From Bradyrhizobium sp. AZCC 1721 (GTDB taxonomy: Bacteria; Pseudomonadota; Alphaproteobacteria; Rhizobiales; Xanthobacteraceae), in assembly GCF_036924715.1 (NCBI RefSeq), contig NZ_JAZHSB010000001.1, positions 2,905,001 through 2,969,000 on the forward strand: 64,000 nt of DNA, in the 5' to 3' direction. Made by a program: the position numbers and the translations under genes. Position 1 is the first letter of the stretch. The number at the start of each line of letters is the position of its first letter. Below, piece after piece: positions 19,160 through 27,218 of this stretch. The notes below the pieces were generated by a model. The model had not been told where the DNA came from, did no database searches, and was given only the letters and a program-made list of their open reading frames with translations.

Positions 19160-19954
19160 ATGACCGACAAGGCTCCGGTTCTACTCGATATCAGCGACGG
19201 CATCGCTAGGTTGCGGCTTAACCGGCCGGATGTGGCGAACGGCATGAGCGCCGAATTGTTGAGCGCGCTGTGCGACGCCATCATGACCTGCCATGGCCAC
19301 CCGGATCTGCGCGTGGTGCTGCTGTCGGGTGAGGGCGCCAATTTCTGCGCGGGCGGAGACGTTCGCGCCTTTGCGTCCAAAGGCGACAAGCTGCCGGATT
19401 ATATTCGTCAGGCGACGGCCTATCTGCAGAACGCGGTGACGGGCCTGCTGCGGCTGGAGGCGCCGGTGATCGCTTCCGTGCAGGGGTTTGCGGCGGGCGG
19501 CGGCGGTTTTGGGCTGGTCTGCGCCTCCGACATCGTGATCGCCGCGGAGTCGGCAAAATTTCTTGCCGGCGCGACGCGCGTGGCCATGGCGCCGGATGCC
19601 GGCGTGTCGGTGACGCTGTCGCGGCTGGTCGGCCTGCGCCGGGCAATGTCGATCCTCTTGACCAATCCCGTGATCTCAGCGGCGGAAGCCCTGGAAATGG
19701 GAATCGTCACGAAGGTCGTGCCCGATGGCGAGCTTGCCGATGCTTCGCTGACGTTGGCCAAAGAGCTGGCCGCCGGCCCGCCAAAGGCGCTGGCCGCGAC
19801 CAAGCGCCTGATCTGGGCCGGGACCGGCACAAGCGTCGAACAATGTCTTTCGGAGGAAGCGCGTACGGTCGCCGAACTTTCCGGCATGGCCGACGCCCGC
19901 GAAGGCCTTGCCGCCGTGATCGAGCGGCGCAAGCCAAAGTTTACGGGACGCTAG
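19160..19954 (+). CDS. Enoyl-CoA hydratase/isomerase family protein
   Basis: Crotonase-fold enzyme of 264 aa. Conserved elements are NRPDVANGMS near the N-terminus, the oxyanion-hole strand GANFCAGGDVRAFA and the second oxyanion segment APVIASVQGFAAGGGFGL. The pattern of acidic catalytic residues is not that of classical enoyl-CoA hydratase (VAMAPDAGVSVTLSRLVG), so an isomerase or other crotonase activity is possible. It follows the Rieske genes by 18 bp and is likely to act on a CoA thioester of the imported acid. Confidence 0.82.
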   Translation: MTDKAPVLLDISDGIARLRLNRPDVANGMSAELLSALCDAIMTCHGHPDLRVVLLSGEGANFCAGGDVRAFASKGDKLPDYIRQATAYLQNAVTGLLRLEAPVIASVQGFAAGGGGFGLVCASDIVIAAESAKFLAGATRVAMAPDAGVSVTLSRLVGLRRAMSILLTNPVISAAEALEMGIVTKVVPDGELADASLTLAKELAAGPPKALAATKRLIWAGTGTSVEQCLSEEARTVAELSGMADAREGLAAVIERRKPKFTGR

Positions 19955-19957
19955 CAG

Positions 19958-20716
19958 GTGACGGCCGGCGGCACATTGCCTTTCGGGCGGCTGGATGGCC
20001 GCCGCGCTTTCGTGTCCGGCGGGGCCAACGGCATCGGTGCGGCGATCGTGCGGAGTTTTGCCGGAGCTGGCGCCAAGGTCGTGATCGGCGATCTCGATGT
20101 GGCGAATGCGGCCGTACTGGCCGAGCAGGTGGGGGCCGTCGTGGCAAAACTCGACGTCAGCGATGCGGCTGCGGTCGCCGCGGTGGTCTCGCAGCACGGC
20201 CCGTTCGACATCGTCGTCAACAATGCCGGCGTCGACCAGCATGCCTTCTTCACCGACACCTCGCCGCAGGACTGGGCAAAGCTGATCGGCATCAATCTCG
20301 TCTCGGTTTTTGCCTGTACGCATGCCGCCCTGCCAGCGATGCAATCGGCTCGTTTTGGTCGCATCATCAACGTCACTTCGGAGGCCGCTCGCCTCGGCTC
20401 GAAAGGCGGCGCGGTTTATTCCGCGGCCAAGGGCGGCATCATCGCCTTCACCAGGAGCATCGCGCGCGAGAATGCGCGCTTTGGTATCACCGCGAATGCG
20501 ATCGCGCCGGGCCCTATCCGTACGCCGATGCTGGAGCAGGCGGTCGCCAAAGGCGGCGACAAGCTGCTGGGTGCGATGACGGATGCGACACTGTTGCGCC
20601 GGCTCGGCGAGCCCGAGGAGGTTGCCGCCGCAGCATTGTTCCTCGCCTCCGACCAGGCGGCCTACATCACCGGCGAGACGATCGGCGTCTCCGGCGGCAT
20701 GGGGATCAGCGCATGA
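19958..20716 (+). CDS. Short-chain dehydrogenase/reductase
   Basis: A 252 aa NAD(P)-dependent SDR. It has a Rossmann motif (VSGGANGIGAAIVRSF), D in DLDVANA suggesting NAD preference, NNAG (VVNNAGVD), catalytic YSAAKGG and a FLASDQAAYITGETIGVSGGM tail. It starts with GTG 3 bp after the hydratase stop, and its stop overlaps the next ATG. Beside a Rieske oxygenase it could be a cis-diol dehydrogenase; beside beta-oxidation genes it could be a 3-hydroxyacyl-CoA dehydrogenase. The sequence does not decide. Confidence 0.85.
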   Translation: MTAGGTLPFGRLDGRRAFVSGGANGIGAAIVRSFAGAGAKVVIGDLDVANAAVLAEQVGAVVAKLDVSDAAAVAAVVSQHGPFDIVVNNAGVDQHAFFTDTSPQDWAKLIGINLVSVFACTHAALPAMQSARFGRIINVTSEAARLGSKGGAVYSAAKGGIIAFTRSIARENARFGITANAIAPGPIRTPMLEQAVAKGGDKLLGAMTDATLLRRLGEPEEVAAAALFLASDQAAYITGETIGVSGGMGISA

Positions 20717-21648
20717 CGCGGGCCGGTGAACAGATCGCGATGGACCCGGTCGATCGCGCGATCGAACGCATCCGCGCCGTCTATCGGAGCTGGAATCGCG
20801 ACACGCCGGTCGCGCAGATGCGCCGAGATTGGGACGCGGCCTTCGCCGAGAGTGTGCCTGGCATGTCTTGCGAGCCTGTTTCCATCGGCGGCACTCCCGG
20901 TGAGTGGATTGCTCCGGCAGGTGCGCCGCCGGACAAGACGATCCTGTATTTTCACGGCGGCGGATTTCGCATCGGATCGGTGACATCGCATCGCGGCCTG
21001 ATCGCGCAAGTTGCCGGGGCGAGTGGCTGCCGCGTACTGGCGATCGACTATCGGCTCGCGCCCGAACACCGTTTTCCGGCGGCGCTCGAGGATGCGCTCG
21101 GCGCCTGGCGCTGGATGATCGACCATGGCCTCAAGCCGGCCGATATCGCCCTTGCCGGAGATTCTGCCGGCGGCAATCTCGTGCTCGCCGCGATGTGCAG
21201 CCTTCGCGACCGGGGTTTGTCGCTGCCGGCTGCAGCGGCGCTGATGTCGCCATGGACCGATCTTGCCGCAACCGGCGCCAGTTACGAAAGCCGTGCCGAA
21301 GCCGATCCGATTCACGAGCGCGCGATGATTCTTGCGCTCGCGAAGAACTATCTGGGGGAGCAGGGCGATCCGCGCGATCCGCTGGCCTCGCCGCTATATG
21401 CGGATCTCTCGGGGCTGCCGCCGCTCTTCATTCAGGTTGGCGACCGCGAGACGGTGCGCGATGATTCCACGACGCTGGCGGACAAGGCGAAGGCTGCCGG
21501 CGTCGATGTCGGGCTTGAAGTCTGGGACGGCATGATCCACGTCTTCCAGATGTTTTCCGAGATCCCGCAGGCAAGGCAGGCGATCGGGTTGGTCGCCAGG
21601 TTTTTGCGGCAGCATCTTCAACTCACGGCCGAAAGGACAGCACAATGA
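20713..21648 (+). CDS. Alpha/beta hydrolase, HSL family esterase
   Basis: Predicted serine hydrolase of 311 aa of the hormone-sensitive lipase family. HGGGF in ILYFHGGGFRIGS forms the oxyanion hole, the nucleophile is in GDSAGGN, and the acid and base lie in PLFIQVGDRETVRDDS and DGMIHVFQMF. ATG overlaps the SDR stop (ATGA) and its own stop overlaps the next gene, so it is tightly coupled in the island operon. It may release an acid from an ester or lactone substrate; that is inferred. Confidence 0.88.
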   Translation: MTRAGEQIAMDPVDRAIERIRAVYRSWNRDTPVAQMRRDWDAAFAESVPGMSCEPVSIGGTPGEWIAPAGAPPDKTILYFHGGGFRIGSVTSHRGLIAQVAGASGCRVLAIDYRLAPEHRFPAALEDALGAWRWMIDHGLKPADIALAGDSAGGNLVLAAMCSLRDRGLSLPAAAALMSPWTDLAATGASYESRAEADPIHERAMILALAKNYLGEQGDPRDPLASPLYADLSGLPPLFIQVGDRETVRDDSTTLADKAKAAGVDVGLEVWDGMIHVFQMFSEIPQARQAIGLVARFLRQHLQLTAERTAQ

Positions 21649-22835
21649 ACGTCATGGCCGATCCCCGTACTTCGAACGAAGCTGAATTTCATTTCTCGGA
21701 GCAGCCCGATCTTTCTGAAGAACTGCGGATGCTGCGCGATCAGGTCCGCCGCTTTGTCGAGAAGGAAGTGGTGCCGCATGGCGAGCAATGGGAACGCGAT
21801 GGAAAAATCCCGCGCGAGATCTTTCGCCGCATGGGCGCGCTCGGCTTCCTCGGCATGCGCCACGCGGCCGAATATGGCGGCAGTGATATGGGCCCGCTCG
21901 CCTCGATGGTGTTCGCCGAAGAACTCGGCCGCTCGAGCTTTGGCGGCTTCACCTCGTCGACCCTGGTCCACACCGACATGTCGGCGGTTCACATCACCCT
22001 GCGCGGCACGCCCGAGCAGAAGCAAAAATACCTGCCGGCGATCATCCGCGGCGAGACCATCTGCTCGATCGCCGTGACCGAGCCCGATGCGGGCTCGGAC
22101 GTGGCTGGCCTGAAGACGCGCGCGCGGCGCGATGGCAATTACTGGGTGATCAACGGCTCAAAGATGTTCATCACCAACGCCGTCTACGGCGACATCATGA
22201 TCGTCGCCGCGCGCACCGATCCCAACGCCAAGGGCAGCCGCGGCATTTCGCTGTTCATCGTCGAGCGCAACACGCCGGGCATCGCGGTGACGAAGCTCGA
22301 CAAGCATGGCTGGCTTTGCTCCGACACCGCCGAAATCGCCTTCCAGGACGTCCGCATTCCCGCCGAAAATCTGCTGGGGGAGGAGAACCGCGGCTTCTAC
22401 GGCATCATGGAGACGTTCCAGAACGAGCGCATCTGCATCGGCGGCATCTGCGCCGGCGAATGCGCCAAGGCAATCGAGCTGACGACAAATTATGTGAAGG
22501 CCCGGCAGGCCTTTGGCGGTCCGCTGTGGAACCAGCAGGGCGTGCGCCTGAAGCTGGCAATGCTGGCGACCAAGGCAGCGGCGGCGCGGGCGCTGGCCTA
22601 TCACGCCGCCGAACTGGCCGAGGCGGGAAAGCCATGTGAGCGCGAAGTCTCGATGGTGAAGGCACTCTCGCCCGAGGTGCTGCATGAGGTCGTGCATGGC
22701 TGCCTTCAGCTCCACGGCGGCACCGGCTTCATGCGCGGCACGCCGATCGAGCGCATGGTGCGCGATGCCCGCGTGCTGACCATCGGCGGCGGCGCCACCG
22801 AGGTCATGCTCGAAGAGGTCGCCAAGCTGATGTAG
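21645..22835 (+). CDS. Acyl-CoA dehydrogenase
   Basis: FAD enzyme of 396 aa that introduces a 2,3 double bond in an acyl-CoA. The three-domain fold is evident: helical N-terminus, FAD-contact [20 protein letters not shown] and [22 protein letters not shown], then [20 protein letters not shown]...[14 protein letters not shown]. The C-terminus holds [42 protein letters not shown]. The usual catalytic Glu position is not assigned with certainty. Start overlaps the hydrolase stop (ATGA). Electrons would pass to ETF. Confidence 0.92.
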   Translation: MNVMADPRTSNEAEFHFSEQPDLSEELRMLRDQVRRFVEKEVVPHGEQWERDGKIPREIFRRMGALGFLGMRHAAEYGGSDMGPLASMVFAEELGRSSFGGFTSSTLVHTDMSAVHITLRGTPEQKQKYLPAIIRGETICSIAVTEPDAGSDVAGLKTRARRDGNYWVINGSKMFITNAVYGDIMIVAARTDPNAKGSRGISLFIVERNTPGIAVTKLDKHGWLCSDTAEIAFQDVRIPAENLLGEENRGFYGIMETFQNERICIGGICAGECAKAIELTTNYVKARQAFGGPLWNQQGVRLKLAMLATKAAAARALAYHAAELAEAGKPCEREVSMVKALSPEVLHEVVHGCLQLHGGTGFMRGTPIERMVRDARVLTIGGGATEVMLEEVAKLM

Positions 22836-22854
22836 CGCCGGAGGATCTTTGGTG

Positions 22855-24042
22855 ATGGAAAGTGAGAAACCTGCTGATTTGGCACGTGCCCTCTACTCGG
22901 CACTTGCCACCGGCGACCGTGAGCAACTGGACCGGCTACTCCACCCGGAGTTCGTCGGCCGCACCGCCGAGGGGATGCCCTTCGGCATCGGCGGCCAGCA
23001 CGATGGCCCGTCCGCGATGCGCAGCAACGGCTGGGGCGCGATCGCCCGCCACTTCGAAGCCCGTGCCGAGCCGGAGCGATTCCTTGATCTCGCCGATAGC
23101 CGCTTGCTGGTGACCGGCCGCTACCGCGGTTGCGGCAAGCACAATGGCGCACCTCTTGATGCTGCGTTCGCGCATCTGATCACGGTCGAAGCGGGGCGGA
23201 TCCGAGCGCTCGAGCAATTCACCGATACGGCGCGCTGGCGTGACGCTGCTGGACCGTTGCGGACCGTGTTGCTCGATATCGCCGATGGCGTCGCTACCTT
23301 GCGCTTGAATCGGCCCGACCAGGGCAATGCGATCAATCCCGATATGGCCGACGATCTTCTGGAAGCGGCAACGCTGATTGCTGAAAACGCCAGCGTCCGT
23401 GCGGTTCTGATTGCCGGTATTGGACCGAACTTCACCGTTGGCGGCGATCTCGCCGTATTCGCAGGGACCAAGCGAGACGAGCTGCCGAACCGGCTGCGCC
23501 GCATGATCGACAGCTATCATCTGGCTATCGAGCGGTTGACCGGCATCGATGCCCCCGTCGTGGCCGCCGTGCGGGGTGGAGCCGGCGGTGGCGGCCTTGG
23601 CCTGCTCTATGCTGCCGACATCGTCGTGGCGGCTGACGATGCGCGGTTTGCGCTTGGCTACGGCGCGCTCGGGCTGACGGCCGACGGCGGCAACACGTGG
23701 TTCCTGCCTCGCATGGTAGGAATGCGGCGAGCACAAGAACTCTTCCTGCTCAACCGCCGTTTGACCGGGCAGGAGGCGCTCGAATTCGGACTGGTGTCGC
23801 GCCTCGTTGCCAGCGATGCCGTCGAAGCGGAGGCGGCCGGGCTTGCAATGCAACTCGCGGCGGGGCCGACGCTTGCCTACGGTGCGGTCCGCCGCATGCT
23901 GCGCCAGTCCTTCGAGACCGGCCTTTCGAACCAGCTCGATGCGGAAAAGGAGTCGATTGTCGCCGCGAGTTGCAGCGACGATGCCGGCGAGGGCATTGCC
24001 GCTTTTGTGGCGAAGCGGCGCCCGCAGTTTAAGGGCCGATAA
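22855..24042 (+). CDS. SnoaL-like domain fused to enoyl-CoA hydratase/isomerase
   Basis: About 395 aa in two parts. Residues ~1-130 look like an NTF2/SnoaL-like cone: helix ARALYSALATGDREQLDRLLHPEFVGRTAEGMP, then strands to VEAGRIRALEQFTDTARW. Residues ~135-395 are a crotonase domain (LDIADGVATLRLNRPDQGNAINPDM, GPNFTVGGDLAVFAG, APVVAAVRGGAGGGGLGLLYAADIV). GGAGG at 22840-22844 allows GTG 22852 or ATG 22855 as start. Last gene of the + operon. The fusion pairs a possible cyclase/hydratase cone with a CoA-thioester enzyme; function unknown. Confidence 0.82.
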   Translation: MESEKPADLARALYSALATGDREQLDRLLHPEFVGRTAEGMPFGIGGQHDGPSAMRSNGWGAIARHFEARAEPERFLDLADSRLLVTGRYRGCGKHNGAPLDAAFAHLITVEAGRIRALEQFTDTARWRDAAGPLRTVLLDIADGVATLRLNRPDQGNAINPDMADDLLEAATLIAENASVRAVLIAGIGPNFTVGGDLAVFAGTKRDELPNRLRRMIDSYHLAIERLTGIDAPVVAAVRGGAGGGGLGLLYAADIVVAADDARFALGYGALGLTADGGNTWFLPRMVGMRRAQELFLLNRRLTGQEALEFGLVSRLVASDAVEAEAAGLAMQLAAGPTLAYGAVRRMLRQSFETGLSNQLDAEKESIVAASCSDDAGEGIAAFVAKRRPQFKGR

Positions 24043-24056
24043 TCAATCAGGATCGA

Positions 24057-24098
24057 CGGAGCCCCGAGGAAAGCATTGCATCCTTCGCCAGGGCTCCG
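24057..24098. terminator. Bidirectional stem-loop between convergent operons
   Basis: CGGAGCCC (24057-24064) pairs perfectly with GGGCTCCG (24091-24098). It sits between the stop of the SnoaL-hydratase gene and the stop of the convergent binding-protein gene. No long T-run follows, so termination may be partly factor-dependent. Confidence 0.6.
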
Positions 24099-24105
24099 CC
24101 GGTCG

Positions 24106-25263
24106 CTAGTTCACCGGCTTGAAGCTGAGCGTCGCAGTGTCCGTCTGCATGATCTGCAGCTTCTGGTTCGAGAAGCGCACGCCGGGACCGAAGCTGATCG
24201 GCGCCATCACGCCGGTCTCGACGTTTTTGGTCTTCTCGAGTTCGGCGATGGTGCAGGTCCAGGTCGGCTGCTTGCCGCAGCGTTCGATCGCCGCGATCAG
24301 CAGCTTTGCCGCGGCATAGCCGGTCATGGTGTAGCGGTTGATGCCCTTGAACTCGTTCTCCGACACCAGCGGCTTTGCCTTCTCCAAAAAGGCCTTGCCG
24401 GCAGCACTTGCGAACGGCTCGACATAGTCGACCGCATAGATGCCGTCGCCCGCCGGACCCATCAGCTTCAGCACCGGCTCGACGCGGCCGGGCCAGAAGA
24501 TACCGGTCACCGGCTTCACGTTGAGCTTTTCCAGTTCCTTCATCATGGCGATGTTCTCGGCGATGATGCCGCCGGCCAGGAAGACGTCCGCGCCGGAGCC
24601 TTTCAGTTGCAGCATGTCGGACGAAAAGTCCTGCTGGCCCTTCTTGTAGTTGCCGCTGTAGACGACGTTGAGCTTCTTGGCCTTCACCACGGTGTCAAAA
24701 CCGTCGCGCACGGTGATGCCGTAATCGTCGTCCTGCGTGATCAGGCCCCATTTCTTGCCGGGGTTCTTGTCGGCGAGATAGTTCACGAGATGGATGATGC
24801 CTTCCTCGTAGGACTGGCCGACCACGAACACGTTCTTGCGCGGCGGCTCCCACAGGAATTTCACCGGCGCGACGTCGATCACGGTCGGAATTCCCGCCTT
24901 TTCCAGCACCGGCATCACGGCAATGGATTGTCCGGAGCCGGAGATGCCGAGCAGGGCAAAGGCCTTGTCGACGTCGATGACCTTCTTGACGCCCTGGATG
25001 GTGCGGGCGGTGACGTAGCCGTCGTCCTCCAGCACATATTTGATCTTGCGGCCGTTGATGCCGCCGGCGTTGTTGGCCTCCGCGATCGCGATCTTGTGGC
25101 CGATCGAGGCGGCGACGCCGAGCAGCGCCGGCGGTCCGGTTAAGGGTTCGACGTCGCCGATCACGATCTCGGTGTCCGTTATTCCCTGTTCGGCGGCGAG
25201 CGCCCCGCTGCCGAACAATGCCCCGGCGAGCAACAGCGACGCGGTCGTCAGATATGCCTTCAT
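24106..25263 (-). CDS. ABC transporter substrate-binding protein (Liv/aromatic-acid type)
   Basis: Periplasmic binding protein of 385 aa. The signal peptide MKAYLTTASLLLAGALFGSGALA is followed by EQGITDTEIVIGDVEPLTGPPALLG, the start typical of branched-chain amino acid-type receptors (Peripla_BP_6). The mature part has GINGRKIKYVLEDDGY and VSENEFKG. Start at 25263 is chosen for the signal peptide and GGGAGGACACA before it; the frame is open 60 bp further. It is the last gene of the minus operon. In this family aromatic and alicyclic acids are frequent ligands; the true ligand is unknown. Confidence 0.9.
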   Translation of the reverse strand: MKAYLTTASLLLAGALFGSGALAAEQGITDTEIVIGDVEPLTGPPALLGVAASIGHKIAIAEANNAGGINGRKIKYVLEDDGYVTARTIQGVKKVIDVDKAFALLGISGSGQSIAVMPVLEKAGIPTVIDVAPVKFLWEPPRKNVFVVGQSYEEGIIHLVNYLADKNPGKKWGLITQDDDYGITVRDGFDTVVKAKKLNVVYSGNYKKGQQDFSSDMLQLKGSGADVFLAGGIIAENIAMMKELEKLNVKPVTGIFWPGRVEPVLKLMGPAGDGIYAVDYVEPFASAAGKAFLEKAKPLVSENEFKGINRYTMTGYAAAKLLIAAIERCGKQPTWTCTIAELEKTKNVETGVMAPISFGPGVRFSNQKLQIMQTDTATLSFKPVN

Positions 25264-25295
25264 TGTGTCCTCCCTCTGGTTTGTTGATTTTCCGG

Positions 25296-26342
25296 TCAGT
25301 AACGCAGCGGCCAGTGAACCCATGTCCGCCTTATGTCGTGCCAGGCGCCGACCAGGCCGCGCGGCTGGAAGCGCAGGAACAGGATGATGACGAGACCGTA
25401 GAGCATGCTCTTCAGTTCCTGTGCGCCGGTCGAGAACATCGCGTCCATCTGCGCGCTGAACAGGCTGAAGATCATGCGCGTGGCTTCCGGCAGCAGCACG
25501 ATCAGCACGGTGCCGAGCACCGCGCCGAGCGCCGAGCCGAGGCCGCCGACGATCAGGATCGCCAGCGCCTCGATGCTGAGCAGGAACGGAAAGCCTTCGA
25601 CGCTGACAAAGGAGAGGTAGATGCCGTACAGCGCCCCGGCGATGCCGGTGATGAAGGCGGAGGTGACAAAAGCGAGCAGCTTGTAGGCATGAAGGTTGAT
25701 GCCCATGACGCGGGCGGCGGTGTCATTGTCGCGGATCGCCACAAAGGCGCGCCCGACACGGCTGCGGCGGATGTTGAGCGCGGCGAACAGCGTGACAAGG
25801 GCAAAGCCGAGGCAGAGATGGGTGAAGGCAGCATCACTGTCAAAGCTGATACCGAACAGTTCCGGGCGCTGCACGGCGATGCCGCGTGCGCCGTTGGTAA
25901 GCCAGCGTGCCTCCAGGATCACCGTATTGATGATGAAGGAGAACGCCAGCGTGGTGATGGCGAGATAAAGCCCCTTTAGCCGCAGCGACGGCGCGCCGAC
26001 AATGAGGCTTGCGATTGCCGGCACGAGCCCGGCGCCGAGGAAGCCGGCTAGGGGCGGCATCTGGTATTTCGAGACCAAGATGGCGTAGGCGTAAGCGCCG
26101 GTGACGAGAAAGCCGACGTGGCCGAGCGAGATCAGCCCGGTATATCCGGTGAGGATGTTCAGCCCGAGCGCGCCGACGACGGTGATCAGGATGATCGTGA
26201 CGAAAGAAAGGGCGTAGGAATTCAGAGCGTAGGGCGCGACGATGAGGGCCAGCACCAGCACGGCCGACCACAGCCAGACGGGAGGCGAATCGACCAGCGC
26301 GACCAGTTCGCCGTAGGTTTGCTTGTAATCGCCGGTGCGCAT
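25296..26342 (-). CDS. Branched-chain amino acid-type ABC permease LivM
   Basis: Inner-membrane permease of 348 aa with about ten hydrophobic segments. Signature stretches are LNILTGYTGLISLGHVGFLVTGAYAYAIL and GARGIAVQRPELFG, and the EAA-type cytoplasmic loop RRSRVGRAFVAIRDNDTAARVMGINLHAYKLLAF. It follows livH by 3 bp and precedes the binding-protein gene. Forms the channel with LivH. Confidence 0.9.
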   Translation of the reverse strand: MRTGDYKQTYGELVALVDSPPVWLWSAVLVLALIVAPYALNSYALSFVTIILITVVGALGLNILTGYTGLISLGHVGFLVTGAYAYAILVSKYQMPPLAGFLGAGLVPAIASLIVGAPSLRLKGLYLAITTLAFSFIINTVILEARWLTNGARGIAVQRPELFGISFDSDAAFTHLCLGFALVTLFAALNIRRSRVGRAFVAIRDNDTAARVMGINLHAYKLLAFVTSAFITGIAGALYGIYLSFVSVEGFPFLLSIEALAILIVGGLGSALGAVLGTVLIVLLPEATRMIFSLFSAQMDAMFSTGAQELKSMLYGLVIILFLRFQPRGLVGAWHDIRRTWVHWPLRY

Positions 26343-26345
26343 CGG

Positions 26346-27218
26346 CTAAACCCTTTCGATGTCGCGTTCGCCGAAAATGCCGAACGGGCGGATCATCAGC
26401 ACCACGATGATCATCAGAAACCCCGCGACCTCCTTCATGCCGGAGCCGAGATAACCGCCGGCGAGATTTTCCGTGATGCCGATCAGGAGCCCGCCGATGC
26501 CGGATCCGAGCACGGCGTCGAGTCCGCCGAGGATGGTGGCGGGGAACGCCTTCAGGCCAAGTTGGAACATAGCGGGTGAAAGATCGTAGGAGATGGCGAA
26601 GAACACGCCGGCGATCCCTGCGATCACCGACGATGCGGCCCAGGCTGCCGCGTGCACGCGCGGCGCGCTGATGCCCATCAGAAGTGCGGTTCGATCATCG
26701 GCGGCGACCGCGCGCATGGCGACGCCGAACTTGCTGTAGCGGAAGAACGCCCAGATCGCGACAAGCATCAGGAGCAAGGTCGTGATGACGGCGATCTGGC
26801 CGGTGCGGACGCCGATGGTGCCGATGCGGACGATGTCCCGGCCGAAGCCGACATCGAGGCCGTGCGGATAGGCGTCCCAGATGAAATTGATCGATGAGCG
26901 CAGGATCACCGCGAGCCCGATCGTGACCATGACGGTGGCAAACACCGGCTCGCCCAGCATGGGGCGCATGACCACGCGCTCGATGACGAGCCCCAGCAGG
27001 ATGGCGGCGATGATGGCGCCAATGGAAACCAGGAAGAGATTGCCGCCGACCGTGGTCGAGATGGTCCAGGCGATGTAGGCGGTGATCATGGTCATCTCGC
27101 CCTGGGCGAAATTGACGAGGCCGGTGGATTTGTAGATCACCGAAAATCCCATGGCGATCAGGCCGTAGATGGCGCCGATGGCAAGGCCGGAGATCAGGAG
27201 CTGCATCAGGTACTGCAT
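26346..27218 (-). CDS. Branched-chain amino acid-type ABC permease LivH
   Basis: Inner-membrane permease of 290 aa beginning MQYLMQLLISGLAIGAIYGLIAMGFSVIYKSTGLVNFAQGEMTMI, the diagnostic LivH start, with the coupling loop FRYSKFGVAMRAVAADDRTALLMGISAPRVHA. Its ATG shares one base with the acyl-CoA ligase stop (TGATG), so translation of the permease is coupled to the ligase. The frame continues upstream without a stop but only as the ligase's shadow. Confidence 0.9.
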   Translation of the reverse strand: MQYLMQLLISGLAIGAIYGLIAMGFSVIYKSTGLVNFAQGEMTMITAYIAWTISTTVGGNLFLVSIGAIIAAILLGLVIERVVMRPMLGEPVFATVMVTIGLAVILRSSINFIWDAYPHGLDVGFGRDIVRIGTIGVRTGQIAVITTLLLMLVAIWAFFRYSKFGVAMRAVAADDRTALLMGISAPRVHAAAWAASSVIAGIAGVFFAISYDLSPAMFQLGLKAFPATILGGLDAVLGSGIGGLLIGITENLAGGYLGSGMKEVAGFLMIIVVLMIRPFGIFGERDIERV

